Shown here one piece after another: positions 1-7,863 of a stretch of DNA of 64,000 bases (within the stretch, counting starts at the first letter, position 1; every line of letters begins with the position of its first letter). The position numbers and the translations under genes were made by a program. The notes beneath the pieces were generated by a model. It worked only from the letters and a program-made list of their open reading frames with translations, made no database searches and had not been told where the DNA came from. Source of the stretch: Methylovirgula ligni (lineage in GTDB: Bacteria > Pseudomonadota > Alphaproteobacteria > Rhizobiales > Beijerinckiaceae); contig NZ_CP025086.1 in NCBI RefSeq assembly GCF_004135935.1, positions 1,488,001 to 1,552,000 on the forward strand, read 5' to 3'.

Positions 1-1066
1 GAACAACCTGCCCGGCCTCCAGCAATGTCTTGAAATGATCGTGCAGGCCGCTGTTTTTCAGACCGAGATTTTTGAGCCGATCATTGTGGAGCCTTACGAG
101 GAGCTTGTTGATGCGTTCCGCCGCTTGTTCGATTCCGCCTGACTTGGGATCGGGCTGCGCACGCGGGGACGTCAGCCTTGGTGTTTGCGAATCGCCCGGC
201 AGGGGGGGGAGCGTCAGGTCGGCGCCCACACCCTGCCGGACGATGTTCAATATGATTTCGCCGACAATTGGAATAAAATCCCAGTCATATTCATAGATAT
301 CGGTGCCGCCACCCCGAAGCACCTTTTCGCGTCCATAATGCGCCAGGAGGCGCGAAGGGTTGAAGAATTCTGCGCCGACTGCGTCGGCGGCATCTTGAAC
401 GTAGGTCGCCAGCCGGCGACGATCTTCCATGATCGCGCCGTGATTGTCGTCGACGATGAAATGCGACAGGAAGATCCAGCGTTTCGAACGGTCTGCGGCC
501 AGGCTCTTCGCATCTTCAATCACTTTGTTGCGGTCCGGCATTTCAAGGCGCGCATTGCAGAGAATGTCCTCCGCGGCACCGGTCGCGACTCCTGATGAAC
601 GCAGCTTCTCCAGGGTGGTTTCGATGAGTTCGTTCGAAATCTCCTTGCCCTTGGAAAACGCCCGGTACCACTCAAGAAGCTCGGCGGCATGCTTCTGAAC
701 GAATTGCCGTGAAAAATAATTGCTCTGGAAAACCCATTCGTCTTTCCGGATCTGGCGCGAGTCGCACATCTCGACCAAAACGGTATCGATCCCGTCCAAA
801 ATCTTTCGCGGATATCTTTCCGGGGTAGGGGAAGTGTCGGTCTCGAATATGTAGGGCGCGAAGATATCCGGCACGCGCGCTTCACCCCAAGCGTGGCGCA
901 TATTCTGCCGGCCTTCGAGGAAGCTATGAGTCAAGGCGGGCTGATTAATGGAAAGCTCAAGCTCGCCGAAGGATTTGAGTGTAAGGATCGGTGTCCGGAC
1001 GCGGCAGCTACCGATGATTGCAACGCGATGCGTTTTATTCGAATGCGGTAAATCGAAAACAATCAT
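1..1066 (-). CDS. SGNH-like protein with GSC motif, polysaccharide locus (3' end outside window)
   Basis: An open frame runs from ATG at 1066 to the left edge without a stop, so at least 355 residues are encoded and the C-terminus is missing. The N-terminus reads MIVFDLPH, followed by a hydrophobic strand and IGSCR at residues 18-22. A small-residue/Ser/Cys turn after a first beta strand is typical of SGNH/GDSL-fold proteins and of the GSCFA group, which are frequent in capsule loci. A later segment carries LSHFIVDD, but I cannot place a catalytic Asp-His pair. An AGGGACGAG ribosome site lies upstream of the ATG. The G8 tract at 202-209 does not break the frame. I do not recognise a named family; an acyl-transfer or esterase role on the polysaccharide is inference from fold hint and neighbours. 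Confidence 0.7.
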   Translation of the reverse strand, partial: MIVFDLPHSNKTHRVAIIGSCRVRTPILTLKSFGELELSINQPALTHSFLEGRQNMRHAWGEARVPDIFAPYIFETDTSPTPERYPRKILDGIDTVLVEMCDSRQIRKDEWVFQSNYFSRQFVQKHAAELLEWYRAFSKGKEISNELIETTLEKLRSSGVATGAAEDILCNARLEMPDRNKVIEDAKSLAADRSKRWIFLSHFIVDDNHGAIMEDRRRLATYVQDAADAVGAEFFNPSRLLAHYGREKVLRGGGTDIYEYDWDFIPIVGEIILNIVRQGVGADLTLPPLPGDSQTPRLTSPRAQPDPKSGGIEQAAERINKLLVRLHNDRLKNLGLKNSGLHDHFKTLLEAGQVV

Positions 1067-1336
1067 CTGCTCTCGTCCCTCCGCGCGTCACATCGGCCCA
1101 TGTGTTTGCCGACGTTCGCCCGATTCGTCCAGGCGGCGTTCCGCGTCTTGCAAATTATGAAACCAAGCTCGTCAGGCGTCGACGCCTCATTTGGCTTTGC
1201 GGGCATCAATGCATCCTGCGAAGGTTGTTCAAACATATAGACTCCACGAGCCTTGGAAGGTTGCACACGGCAGACCGGAAAACCGAGGAGCCCTCTCGCC
1301 GATGCGCTGCTAGCTCAAGCGGCACCGACAAATCTC
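1067..1336. other. intergenic gap, no supported gene
   Basis: This 270-base stretch separates two minus-strand genes. It contains a 67-codon minus frame (1063-1266) whose TGA overlaps the ATG of the gene ending at the left edge. Its residue composition looks random and it shows no domain, so it is not called. No convincing terminator or promoter was seen. Confidence 0.4.
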
Positions 1337-3067
1337 CTAGGGGGCGGGGGCCGATCGCAGTGATGTCCATTTAGCTTCGATGTTGCTGATTATCATACCT
1401 TTGCTTGCGTCTCCGATTGGACGGAGTGCCTGATCTTCGGCAGTAAAGAGATCTATTCTGATCTGCCCATCGTTCGCCTGGCTCGGGATACCGGAAGCTT
1501 CGCAGCGATAGAACCCGCCATCGAGAGCGTCCAGACTTGCTTTGGCCTCTGCAAGCGGATTGCGCCGCGGCGTGCGCGCCGCCGCCATACTGCAAAGAGC
1601 TAGGATCCGAGCCCGCGGATCTGATGGACTCATAATTGAAATAGCCAAGCTTCGATTGCCGATCGGTTTGAATGTGACGTTGACGAACCATCGCGCATTG
1701 CTGGGCCCATTGAAGAACTTCAGGATGCCATGCGGCTTGGCCGAGTCGGCGATCTCCCTAATGGTGATTGTCCGATCTCCTGCTTGAGCATCTGCGGTCA
1801 TTGTTGCGGCAGATGCCGATTCAAGACGCCAATCGTCGCGCGGCGCTGGCCGGCTGGCGCGCGTTTCTACCGTCGTCGGGCATTTATCAATGACGTCCGG
1901 CGTATCGTCACGCGTGTTCCCCGCCTCGCGTCTTATCTGGGTCGCAAGATCCAGGCTCGGCTTCTCATAGGACGAGCAATAAGAGGGCACGGGAACCTTC
2001 TCGGGATGATAGTCCTCAACTCCGGCGCGGGCGTCGCCGAGATACAAATTGTCCCGAACGCGGAGGAACGCTTTGACGTCGTGCTGATAATTGAACTGAT
2101 CCGAGGTGCGAAGATAGTTTTCGTCGTCGGCTTCGCCATTGCCAAGCTCAGCTTTTGAGGGAGCCTCTGCGATATCGCGACAATAATTTTTATCCTGTCC
2201 CTCTTTCGTGATGAAGAAAGGCGGCTCGGTACAATGGCGCGAAGCACTGTTGATGAAAATGTTTCCTTCCAAGGTAACGCGCGCTTCCAAGCTGAAGCTC
2301 ATGCCATAAAAGTCCCAGTTTTCCAGCAGGTTGTTGTAGGCATGCAGGATGCCGATCTGCGCTCGCGGGTTTCGTTGAACCGTGTTCAGGAAATAACAAT
2401 GATGCAGCGTTACGCGCGTCTGCGAATCGCGGGCGTAATTTGCAAACAGATCCTTGTCGGTAATGTTATTGATCAGCATAACCTTGTTGTGGTCGTGGAA
2501 CTTTACCCATGAGATTGTCACGTCCGTAGAGCCGTTTTTGACATTGATAAGACGGTCGTTGAAGCGTGACAGATCGAGGTGATCGATCCAGACATCATGC
2601 GAGAAATTGGCGATATTGATCGCTTGAGAGAGCGTCTTGAACCGACCGTCGATCGTCAAGTGCGTGACGATCACGTCGCGGGTTTGGTCGTATATGCCGA
2701 GACCATAATCATGGATAACGATAGTACGGTCGCGTCCGTCAATCGTCGTATTCGACGGCACTCTGATTTTCGATTTCAAGTCAATCGTCATGTCCTTTGC
2801 GAAGCGCACCCATCGTGAACCCGCGCCAGAGAGCGCATCACGCAATGTTCCTGGCCCGGAATCTGCAGACGAAGTCACCGTTACGAATTTTCCGTTAAGG
2901 CCGCCATTCGCGAAGCGACCGTAGCCTTCGCGCTGGCTGAGCAAGGATTGGGTAAGGGGGCAGACGTCGGCGGGAGTGTCGCAGATATTTCCGGCAACGC
3001 CATCGCTTCCGACACAGCAAAGTATCAGCCACGCGTTGATGAAAACGATCATAACATCGATCTTCAT
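1337..3067 (-). CDS. secreted pectate-lyase-fold protein (polysaccharide lyase family 1)
   Basis: The protein of about 576 residues begins with a hydrophobic signal segment (MKIDVMIVFINAWLILCC). It then shows the parallel beta-helix pattern of PL1 pectate lyases: GPGTLRDAL near the start, repeated short strands, VWIDHLDLS, and an RNPRAQIGILHAYNN block. That block matches the PL1 consensus R-x-P-x-x-R-x-G-x-x-H-x-x-N-N. The first Arg, taken as the catalytic base in PL1, is present, while the second Arg position is Gln. A C-terminal domain of about 200 residues is unrecognised. The family cleaves polygalacturonate by beta-elimination. In a capsule locus it probably trims or degrades the locus's own uronate polymer. 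ATG 3067 is preferred over an in-frame GTG at 3085. The gene is divergent from the acyl carrier protein gene. Confidence 0.8.
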   Translation of the reverse strand: MKIDVMIVFINAWLILCCVGSDGVAGNICDTPADVCPLTQSLLSQREGYGRFANGGLNGKFVTVTSSADSGPGTLRDALSGAGSRWVRFAKDMTIDLKSKIRVPSNTTIDGRDRTIVIHDYGLGIYDQTRDVIVTHLTIDGRFKTLSQAINIANFSHDVWIDHLDLSRFNDRLINVKNGSTDVTISWVKFHDHNKVMLINNITDKDLFANYARDSQTRVTLHHCYFLNTVQRNPRAQIGILHAYNNLLENWDFYGMSFSLEARVTLEGNIFINSASRHCTEPPFFITKEGQDKNYCRDIAEAPSKAELGNGEADDENYLRTSDQFNYQHDVKAFLRVRDNLYLGDARAGVEDYHPEKVPVPSYCSSYEKPSLDLATQIRREAGNTRDDTPDVIDKCPTTVETRASRPAPRDDWRLESASAATMTADAQAGDRTITIREIADSAKPHGILKFFNGPSNARWFVNVTFKPIGNRSLAISIMSPSDPRARILALCSMAAARTPRRNPLAEAKASLDALDGGFYRCEASGIPSQANDGQIRIDLFTAEDQALRPIGDASKGMIISNIEAKWTSLRSAPAP

Positions 3068-3260
3068 GAGGCGTACCTGAAGCACTTCGGTGGACGACGC
3101 GACTATGTCTGCCAGAGCAAGACGACAAAAATTCGCCGCGATGGCGTTACGAAATTTATAGACGGCGCGTTATACAAAGTGCAATCGACGATGACCTCGC
3201 AAGGCGCGAATGCTCGTTGAGAAGCCGAGTGTAAACTTGGCAGTTGGATAAGGACGGCGA
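3068..3260. promoter_or_regulatory. divergent promoter region between PL1 lyase and acyl carrier protein genes
   Basis: This gap of about 190 bases lies between two divergently read genes, so it must hold promoters for both the lyase and the rightward export/acylation operon. It contains AT-richer stretches near 3150-3180. The ACP gene has a good AAGGACGG ribosome site just before its ATG. No palindromic operator was obvious. Confidence 0.4.
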
Positions 3261-3509
3261 ATGACTTTGACACGAACGGAAATCAAAAATATCGTCGGCG
3301 AGACGCTAGGCGAAATTCTCGGCGATGACGAGATTTCGTTGGGCGATGATACGACGGCTGACGATGTCGAAGATTGGGACAGCACCAATCATGTGCGGCT
3401 GATCATCGCATTAGAATCCCGACTTGGGATTCAATTTCAAACGCAAGAGATTACCTCTCCGGAAACGGTAGGGCAGCTCGTGGACTTGATTCATAAAAAG
3501 CTGGCGTGA
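3261..3509 (+). CDS. acyl carrier protein
   Basis: This 82-residue acidic protein has the four-helix ACP pattern. The phosphopantetheine attachment site is DWDSTNH with Ser41, a variant of the usual DSL motif. Pantetheinylated ACPs of this size serve as thioester carriers. Next to capsule export genes, and with an FkbH-type gene 10 kb downstream, the likely cargo is a small hydroxyacyl group (glyceryl or similar) destined for the polysaccharide. A role in fatty acid synthesis is less likely, because no fab genes are nearby. It is the first gene of a rightward operon continuing at 3562. Confidence 0.88.
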   Translation: MTLTRTEIKNIVGETLGEILGDDEISLGDDTTADDVEDWDSTNHVRLIIALESRLGIQFQTQEITSPETVGQLVDLIHKKLA

Positions 3510-3561
3510 CGCGCCTGCGTCAAAACTCAAACCGACATTCGTCCTTCGGGGTGGCAGCGAA

Positions 3562-4464
3562 ATGACAACACCGGTTCGTGTCCTAAGTTTTGGGGGCTGT
3601 CTTCTCCATGGCCCGATCAGCAAGGTCGTCAGCGCCGGCGCGAGCGATGTTGCAATCGCCAAGCTAAGTCGCGGCGGTGGGACGCCGCCGACCTATACAA
3701 TAGGCGAAATGCTTCAGACGCTCGCACTGTATCGGAACGAAATTGAGATGACGCCGGATATCCGCGTCCTGTGCGGCGTCAAAGCCGAGTTCGCGCCGCT
3801 CCCGCGCGCTGGCGAGCTCTTCGGCGTGGACGTTGCCATACTTGAACCGCAAAGTCCGATCGACATTCGGTTTCGCGAATATTCGCTGCATCGTGCCGCT
3901 ATCAAGAATGCCATATCCAGCACCCTGAAAGGGGATGAGAAACTCACGAAGGCTGCGGATCGCTGGCTGAACAAGGGTTTCATGCTTCTGGACGACGAAT
4001 ATCGCAAGCGTGTCGGCGCCGAGATCGCGGACCAGCTGGATGACGACGCGCCGATGGTCGAGACATTCCGCGCCGTGCTGCGCGAGGCCTATCCCGAGAG
4101 AAAGCCCATCGAATCCGAATTGCGTGAATTGGTGAACAAAATTGGCCGGCCTGTCGGCGTCCTGACATACATGTTTCAATTTATGCCCGATGGCCGCCCG
4201 GTGAGTTGGCCAGCCGGTTTCCATGAGGAAGTTGTCGCGGCAGCCCAGGCGCTCAATCTTCCGGTCTTCGAGCCTTGGCGTGTGGTGCAGGCGCATGGCG
4301 TATCCAAAGCCATGAAGCCAGACCTGCGGCATTACCAGGAAGAGTTTCTTCCCGTCATCGCACGCGAAATTTGCAATTTTGTACGCACCGTGAGCGATCG
4401 TGGTGGTGCGGCTTGGCCCGTCTCCGCGGCAGAACGGGGTGTTGCGACCTCCGTTCCGGCATAG
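3562..4464 (+). CDS. hypothetical SGNH-like protein of polysaccharide locus
   Basis: The 300-residue protein starts MTTPVRVLSFGGC, a first beta strand ending in GGC at residues 11-13. This recalls the oxyanion turn of SGNH/GSCFA proteins, but with no Ser at the nucleophile position. The C-terminal part contains HYQEEFLPVI, with a conserved-looking His-Tyr in the region where SGNH proteins keep their catalytic Asp/His. It has no signal peptide or membrane segment, so it should act in the cytosol. It lies 52 bases after the ACP gene and upstream of the export genes. A plausible job is transferring or editing an ACP-bound acyl group, but that is inference; the family is not recognised with certainty. 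Confidence 0.65.
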   Translation: MTTPVRVLSFGGCLLHGPISKVVSAGASDVAIAKLSRGGGTPPTYTIGEMLQTLALYRNEIEMTPDIRVLCGVKAEFAPLPRAGELFGVDVAILEPQSPIDIRFREYSLHRAAIKNAISSTLKGDEKLTKAADRWLNKGFMLLDDEYRKRVGAEIADQLDDDAPMVETFRAVLREAYPERKPIESELRELVNKIGRPVGVLTYMFQFMPDGRPVSWPAGFHEEVVAAAQALNLPVFEPWRVVQAHGVSKAMKPDLRHYQEEFLPVIAREICNFVRTVSDRGGAAWPVSAAERGVATSVPA

Positions 4465-4470
4465 ATAAAG

Positions 4471-4492
4471 CGCGGTGCGCAGAAGCACCGCG
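4471..4492 (+). terminator. GC-rich hairpin after the SGNH-like gene
   Basis: A perfect 8-bp inverted repeat (CGCGGTGC / GCACCGCG) encloses a GCAGAA loop six bases after the stop codon. No T-run follows, so it may be an attenuator or RNA-processing/stability hairpin rather than a full intrinsic terminator between the ACP genes and the export genes. Confidence 0.4.
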
Positions 4493-4642
4493 TTGCGGCA
4501 GCGCGGAGCAAATGCACGAGATAAGACCTTCTCGAATGTGAAGGGCTCGAGCGTGGCCTTCGATCGGCAGCGGGCGGCAGACGGTCAATGAGCAGCGTTC
4601 GACTGGGTCACAGCCTAGATAAGAAATTCGTGGAGCACATAT

Positions 4643-5905
4643 TTGCGCGGCTCGGGCATGGACGGCACTTTTCGGGCGGTCGACTATATCGGAATTTTAC
4701 GCGAGAGCCTGTCGCGTATTGATCTCACCGACCCGAAACGCCGGCGCGCGATCTACGACCGCGTCGTCGAGGGGTTTGAAGGAATCATTGAGAGCGTCGA
4801 ATCCCAAAATGTTCATGGAGATGATCGTGAGGCGCATCGTCGTCTTTTACGTCTAGCCGTCAGGATATTGGAGCGCGACATACGCGCCCAGGTCGACATT
4901 TTCGATGCCGCCTATCGCCCTGCAGAAATAGACGCCGCGCTCGATAAATACCGGAGCGCCGCCGCGCGAAGAGCGGCGCGGGTGAAGGCGGCCGAAATAT
5001 CGGAAGCACGCCGCGCCGCCAGGCAGGATGAGGTCGCGTTCCACGGTGTGCTCGCGCCGGTTGAGCGGGCGGCGTTCGGACATTTGCGCGAGCGGCTTCT
5101 ACGCATGGACGCGCTCCATGCCGAAGTCAAACGGCCCACACGAAAGCTCAGTACCGTTGCGGTCGTCCGCTCTCTGTTGATTTATCAAATGCAGATCATA
5201 CAGGCCGAGAGCCGAATCGCACTCATCTGGACATCGATCGCACCCGCGGTTCTCATCACGATCATATCCCTGACTTATTTCCTGACGGGTGCGCAATTCG
5301 TCTACAATATGGATGTGCCGACGTTCGCGCTGCTTGGATGCACGGCCTGGATCATGTGCAGGCAGATCATCTTCCGGGTAAGCACGAGCTTCATCATATT
5401 CGGGCCTATGTTCAATCTCGACGGCGTGACGCCGCTCGCGGCCGCGATGACGCTCGGAATTCTCTATGTATTGATTTACGGCGTCGTTTTTTCGGTCCTG
5501 ATCTTTGGCGGCCATGCCTTAGGTATGATCACGCTGACCACGCACTGGATTCCGGTCATCTTTATGATTCTGTCGGTGTCTTTCTGCGCGTTCAGCATCG
5601 GACTCATTCTGGGAAGCGTCGGCGTAATATGGCCATTCTTTCTTCGCTTCGCGAGTTCGATTGAGCGAGCTTTGCAGTTGTTCTCGTCCGTTTATTTTAT
5701 TTCGGAGCAACTGCCGAGCCAATACAAGCCGCTCGTGCTCTGGTGCCCGCTGGCGCATGGGTTTCAGCTTTTGCGCGCGGCTTATTTCCCGGTCTATCCG
5801 TCTACAGATGCAAATCCGATGTATTTCGCGGTCTGGACAATGGTTCTTGCCGCGGTCGGGCTTTGTGCGGAGCGATTGGTCCGAAGCCGGATACAGGCGA
5901 TATAG
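4643..5905 (+). CDS. KpsM-like ABC-2 polysaccharide export permease with long N-terminal extension
   Basis: The protein has 420 residues from TTG 4643 (GGAG eight bases upstream), or 415 from ATG 4658. The last 230 residues form the six-segment ABC-2 permease of capsule exporters. The first membrane segment lies near residues 192-214, and the late WCPLAHGFQLLRAAYFPVY block is typical of KpsM/CtrC/Wzm proteins. KpsM is usually about 260 residues. Here a charged, Ala/Arg-rich, probably helical cytosolic segment of about 165 extra residues precedes it. The gene is followed after six bases by a KpsT-like gene and then a KpsE-like gene, so it should form the inner-membrane channel of a capsule exporter. 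The function of the extension is unknown. Confidence 0.85.
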   Translation: MRGSGMDGTFRAVDYIGILRESLSRIDLTDPKRRRAIYDRVVEGFEGIIESVESQNVHGDDREAHRRLLRLAVRILERDIRAQVDIFDAAYRPAEIDAALDKYRSAAARRAARVKAAEISEARRAARQDEVAFHGVLAPVERAAFGHLRERLLRMDALHAEVKRPTRKLSTVAVVRSLLIYQMQIIQAESRIALIWTSIAPAVLITIISLTYFLTGAQFVYNMDVPTFALLGCTAWIMCRQIIFRVSTSFIIFGPMFNLDGVTPLAAAMTLGILYVLIYGVVFSVLIFGGHALGMITLTTHWIPVIFMILSVSFCAFSIGLILGSVGVIWPFFLRFASSIERALQLFSSVYFISEQLPSQYKPLVLWCPLAHGFQLLRAAYFPVYPSTDANPMYFAVWTMVLAAVGLCAERLVRSRIQAI

Positions 5906-5911
5906 GCTGGC

Positions 5912-6637
5912 ATGATCCGAATCGAGCATCTCACGGATTGCCCCTTTGTTTCGGGACAGCGGCGCAAGTTGCTTTCCGACGTTAACCTTTTCGTGCCGAC
6001 CGGGCGCTACGCGCTTCTGTCGTCGACGCCGCAATTTCGTAAACCCGTCATCGATCTTCTTGGCGGGACGCGGCCTCCGCTCCGGGGCACGGTCACGACG
6101 GTTGGAAGATCATCCTGGCCGCTTGGACGGAAGGGATTCCTGCGCGCGCGGGTCACGGGGTATCAGATGATCCGCCTGATAGCTTCGCTGTATCATCTCG
6201 ACGTTGGGCTGGCTGAGGAATTCATCATCGATATTTTGGATGATCCATCATTGCTGCGGGAACGACTCGACCATTGGCCGGTTATAGCAACGCAGGAGTT
6301 TTCTTACGCCTTGGCAATCTTGCCGAGCTTTGATATTTATCTGATAGATGGCTTCATGCCGCGTAATGCGACACGGTTCTCGCGCCTTTGGCAGGCGCTA
6401 TTCGAAGAAAGAACCGCAGGGAAGACGCTCATATTTTCGGGCATTCGCGAAGGGCAGATAAGCGATTACTGCCTCTCGGCGTTGATCCTGGATAACGGCG
6501 CGCTCTGGATTGAGAACGACCTTGAACAAGCCATTAGGAAATATCCCACGACCCGAGTTGGAGACGAGTTCGCTTCGGACGTCGGAGAGTTCCAGTCTTC
6601 TCTCGACGGAGGGCTCGACGACGGCCTTGGCCTCTGA
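5912..6637 (+). CDS. KpsT-like ABC protein with degenerate nucleotide-binding motifs
   Basis: This 241-residue protein aligns along its whole length with KpsT/CtrD capsule ATPases: an opening MIRIEHLT, a middle SSWPLGRKGFL equivalent to the KpsT WP-G block, and FDIYLID as Walker B. However, the Walker A region (residues 36-45) reads LSSTPQFRKP instead of GxxGxGKS/T. The signature LSxGxxxR is replaced by TQEFSYAL, the Walker B glutamate is Gly147, and the H-loop His is absent (FSGIR). These are substitutions within an intact frame, not a frameshift. The product is therefore predicted to bind or hydrolyse ATP poorly or not at all. It may be a structural partner or regulator of the permease, with an active ATPase encoded elsewhere. 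It overlaps the next gene. Confidence 0.8.
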   Translation: MIRIEHLTDCPFVSGQRRKLLSDVNLFVPTGRYALLSSTPQFRKPVIDLLGGTRPPLRGTVTTVGRSSWPLGRKGFLRARVTGYQMIRLIASLYHLDVGLAEEFIIDILDDPSLLRERLDHWPVIATQEFSYALAILPSFDIYLIDGFMPRNATRFSRLWQALFEERTAGKTLIFSGIREGQISDYCLSALILDNGALWIENDLEQAIRKYPTTRVGDEFASDVGEFQSSLDGGLDDGLGL

Positions 6638-7823
6638 GGAGGCGATCGCGCAGCTCGCTCCGCAAAGCTTCAGCCCGGCGCCTGTTTCGCGTTATGCGGA
6701 ACTTGAGCGTTCGATACGCTCGCGTTCCCGCCGCAAGCGCCTGCTGATATTGTTCATTCTTTTTGCGCCTGTACTGGCAACAATTTTATATGCCTTTTTC
6801 ATCGCCAAGCCGATGTATACGGCCGAGGCTCGTTTCGCCGTGCGCGGCGGCATGACGTCGACAGCTTCGAGCTCTCCTCCGACAAGCATCCTTTCATCGG
6901 GAATGAGCGGCGGCCTGATTGGCGGATTCGTAGATGGATTCGCGGTGCATGACTTTCTTTCGTCGCGCGATGCGATGCATCGCCTGGACGCTGCGATAAA
7001 TCTCAGGAAATATCTGACGCAGCCTGGGCTGGACCCGTTCGAGCGGCTGCCCAAAGACGCGAGCGACGATCAGCTTTTCAACGCCTATACCGCCGACGTC
7101 AAAGTGCGGTTCGATATGATCGAGCAGATCGTTGTCGTCGATGTACAGGCTTTCAGCGCAGCTGGAGCCGTGGCGATCTCAGACGGTGTGCTCAAAATCA
7201 CCGATCAATTTGTCAACAACTTGAATCAACGCGGAGTCGACGAAGCGGTGAAGACCGCCCGGATGGGGCTCGATCAGGCTGAGCGCGAGTCGCTTACGGC
7301 CCACACGGCTCTCGCAAAATGGCGAAACTCCACCCGTAATGTCGACCCGACCGCCGACACGACGATGCTCATCACCTTGATCGGTCAGCTCGAGAGTCAG
7401 CTCGCGTCGGCGCAAGCCAATCTCGCCCAGATCAAAGCCTTTCATAACCCGCACCATCCTCAGCTCGAGCCCGCTGAATTGCTCGTCGCCAGTCTCAAGC
7501 ATTCCATCGACGATGCGCGTTCGCGCCTTGGCGGGGCCGGTCCGAGCGAGGCCACCCATCTTGCAACTTACGATGCTCTGAAGACCACGGAGAGTTTTGC
7601 CGATTCCAATGTGACGCTCGCCCGCCAGACCTATGAACAAGCACGGTTGGCGGCCCTGTCTCAGCAGCGTTATCTGGCCATTATCGCGCAGCCGACGATT
7701 GATGAAACCGTCACCTATCCGAACGTCGCCATTCTAATTGCGGAATCCCTGGCTGCCAGCATCGCGCTCGTCTTCCTTGGCTCAATCGCATTTGGTCTGG
7801 CGCGCGGCTTTATGCAATTTTAA
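6510..7823 (+). CDS. KpsE-like capsule export inner-membrane/periplasmic protein
   Basis: The protein has the KpsE/CtrB/Wzz architecture. A Ser/Thr-rich cytosolic tail is followed by a membrane segment (LLILFILFAPVLATILYAFF), an MYTAEARFAVRGG strand, a long coiled-coil periplasmic region and a final membrane segment ahead of a short cytosolic end. The pre-membrane QPTIDETVTYPN is typical of this group. It would connect the inner-membrane exporter to an outer-membrane channel, which is not in the window. The start is uncertain: the first in-frame TTG is 6510, overlapping the KpsT-like gene by 128 bases, and another TTG at 6627 gives almost no overlap. There is no ATG before the first membrane segment. 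Confidence 0.82.
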   Translation: MRTTLNKPLGNIPRPELETSSLRTSESSSLLSTEGSTTALASEEAIAQLAPQSFSPAPVSRYAELERSIRSRSRRKRLLILFILFAPVLATILYAFFIAKPMYTAEARFAVRGGMTSTASSSPPTSILSSGMSGGLIGGFVDGFAVHDFLSSRDAMHRLDAAINLRKYLTQPGLDPFERLPKDASDDQLFNAYTADVKVRFDMIEQIVVVDVQAFSAAGAVAISDGVLKITDQFVNNLNQRGVDEAVKTARMGLDQAERESLTAHTALAKWRNSTRNVDPTADTTMLITLIGQLESQLASAQANLAQIKAFHNPHHPQLEPAELLVASLKHSIDDARSRLGGAGPSEATHLATYDALKTTESFADSNVTLARQTYEQARLAALSQQRYLAIIAQPTIDETVTYPNVAILIAESLAASIALVFLGSIAFGLARGFMQF

Positions 7824-7863
7824 CGGCAAAGCGAACGCCTGCTGCTACGGCGTCTATGCGACC

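Noticed and set aside
202-209. Apparent frameshift at a G8 tract in the left-edge gene
   Set aside because: Counting bases shows the frame stays open with eight G through to the window edge. No phase-variable break is present in this sequence.
1063-1266. 67-codon minus frame overlapping the left-edge gene start as ATGA
   Set aside because: Composition is random-looking and it lacks a good ribosome site and any conserved content.
3664-4488. 274-codon minus frame across the SGNH-like gene at 3562
   Set aside because: Antisense; the plus-strand product is better supported by its position after the ACP gene.
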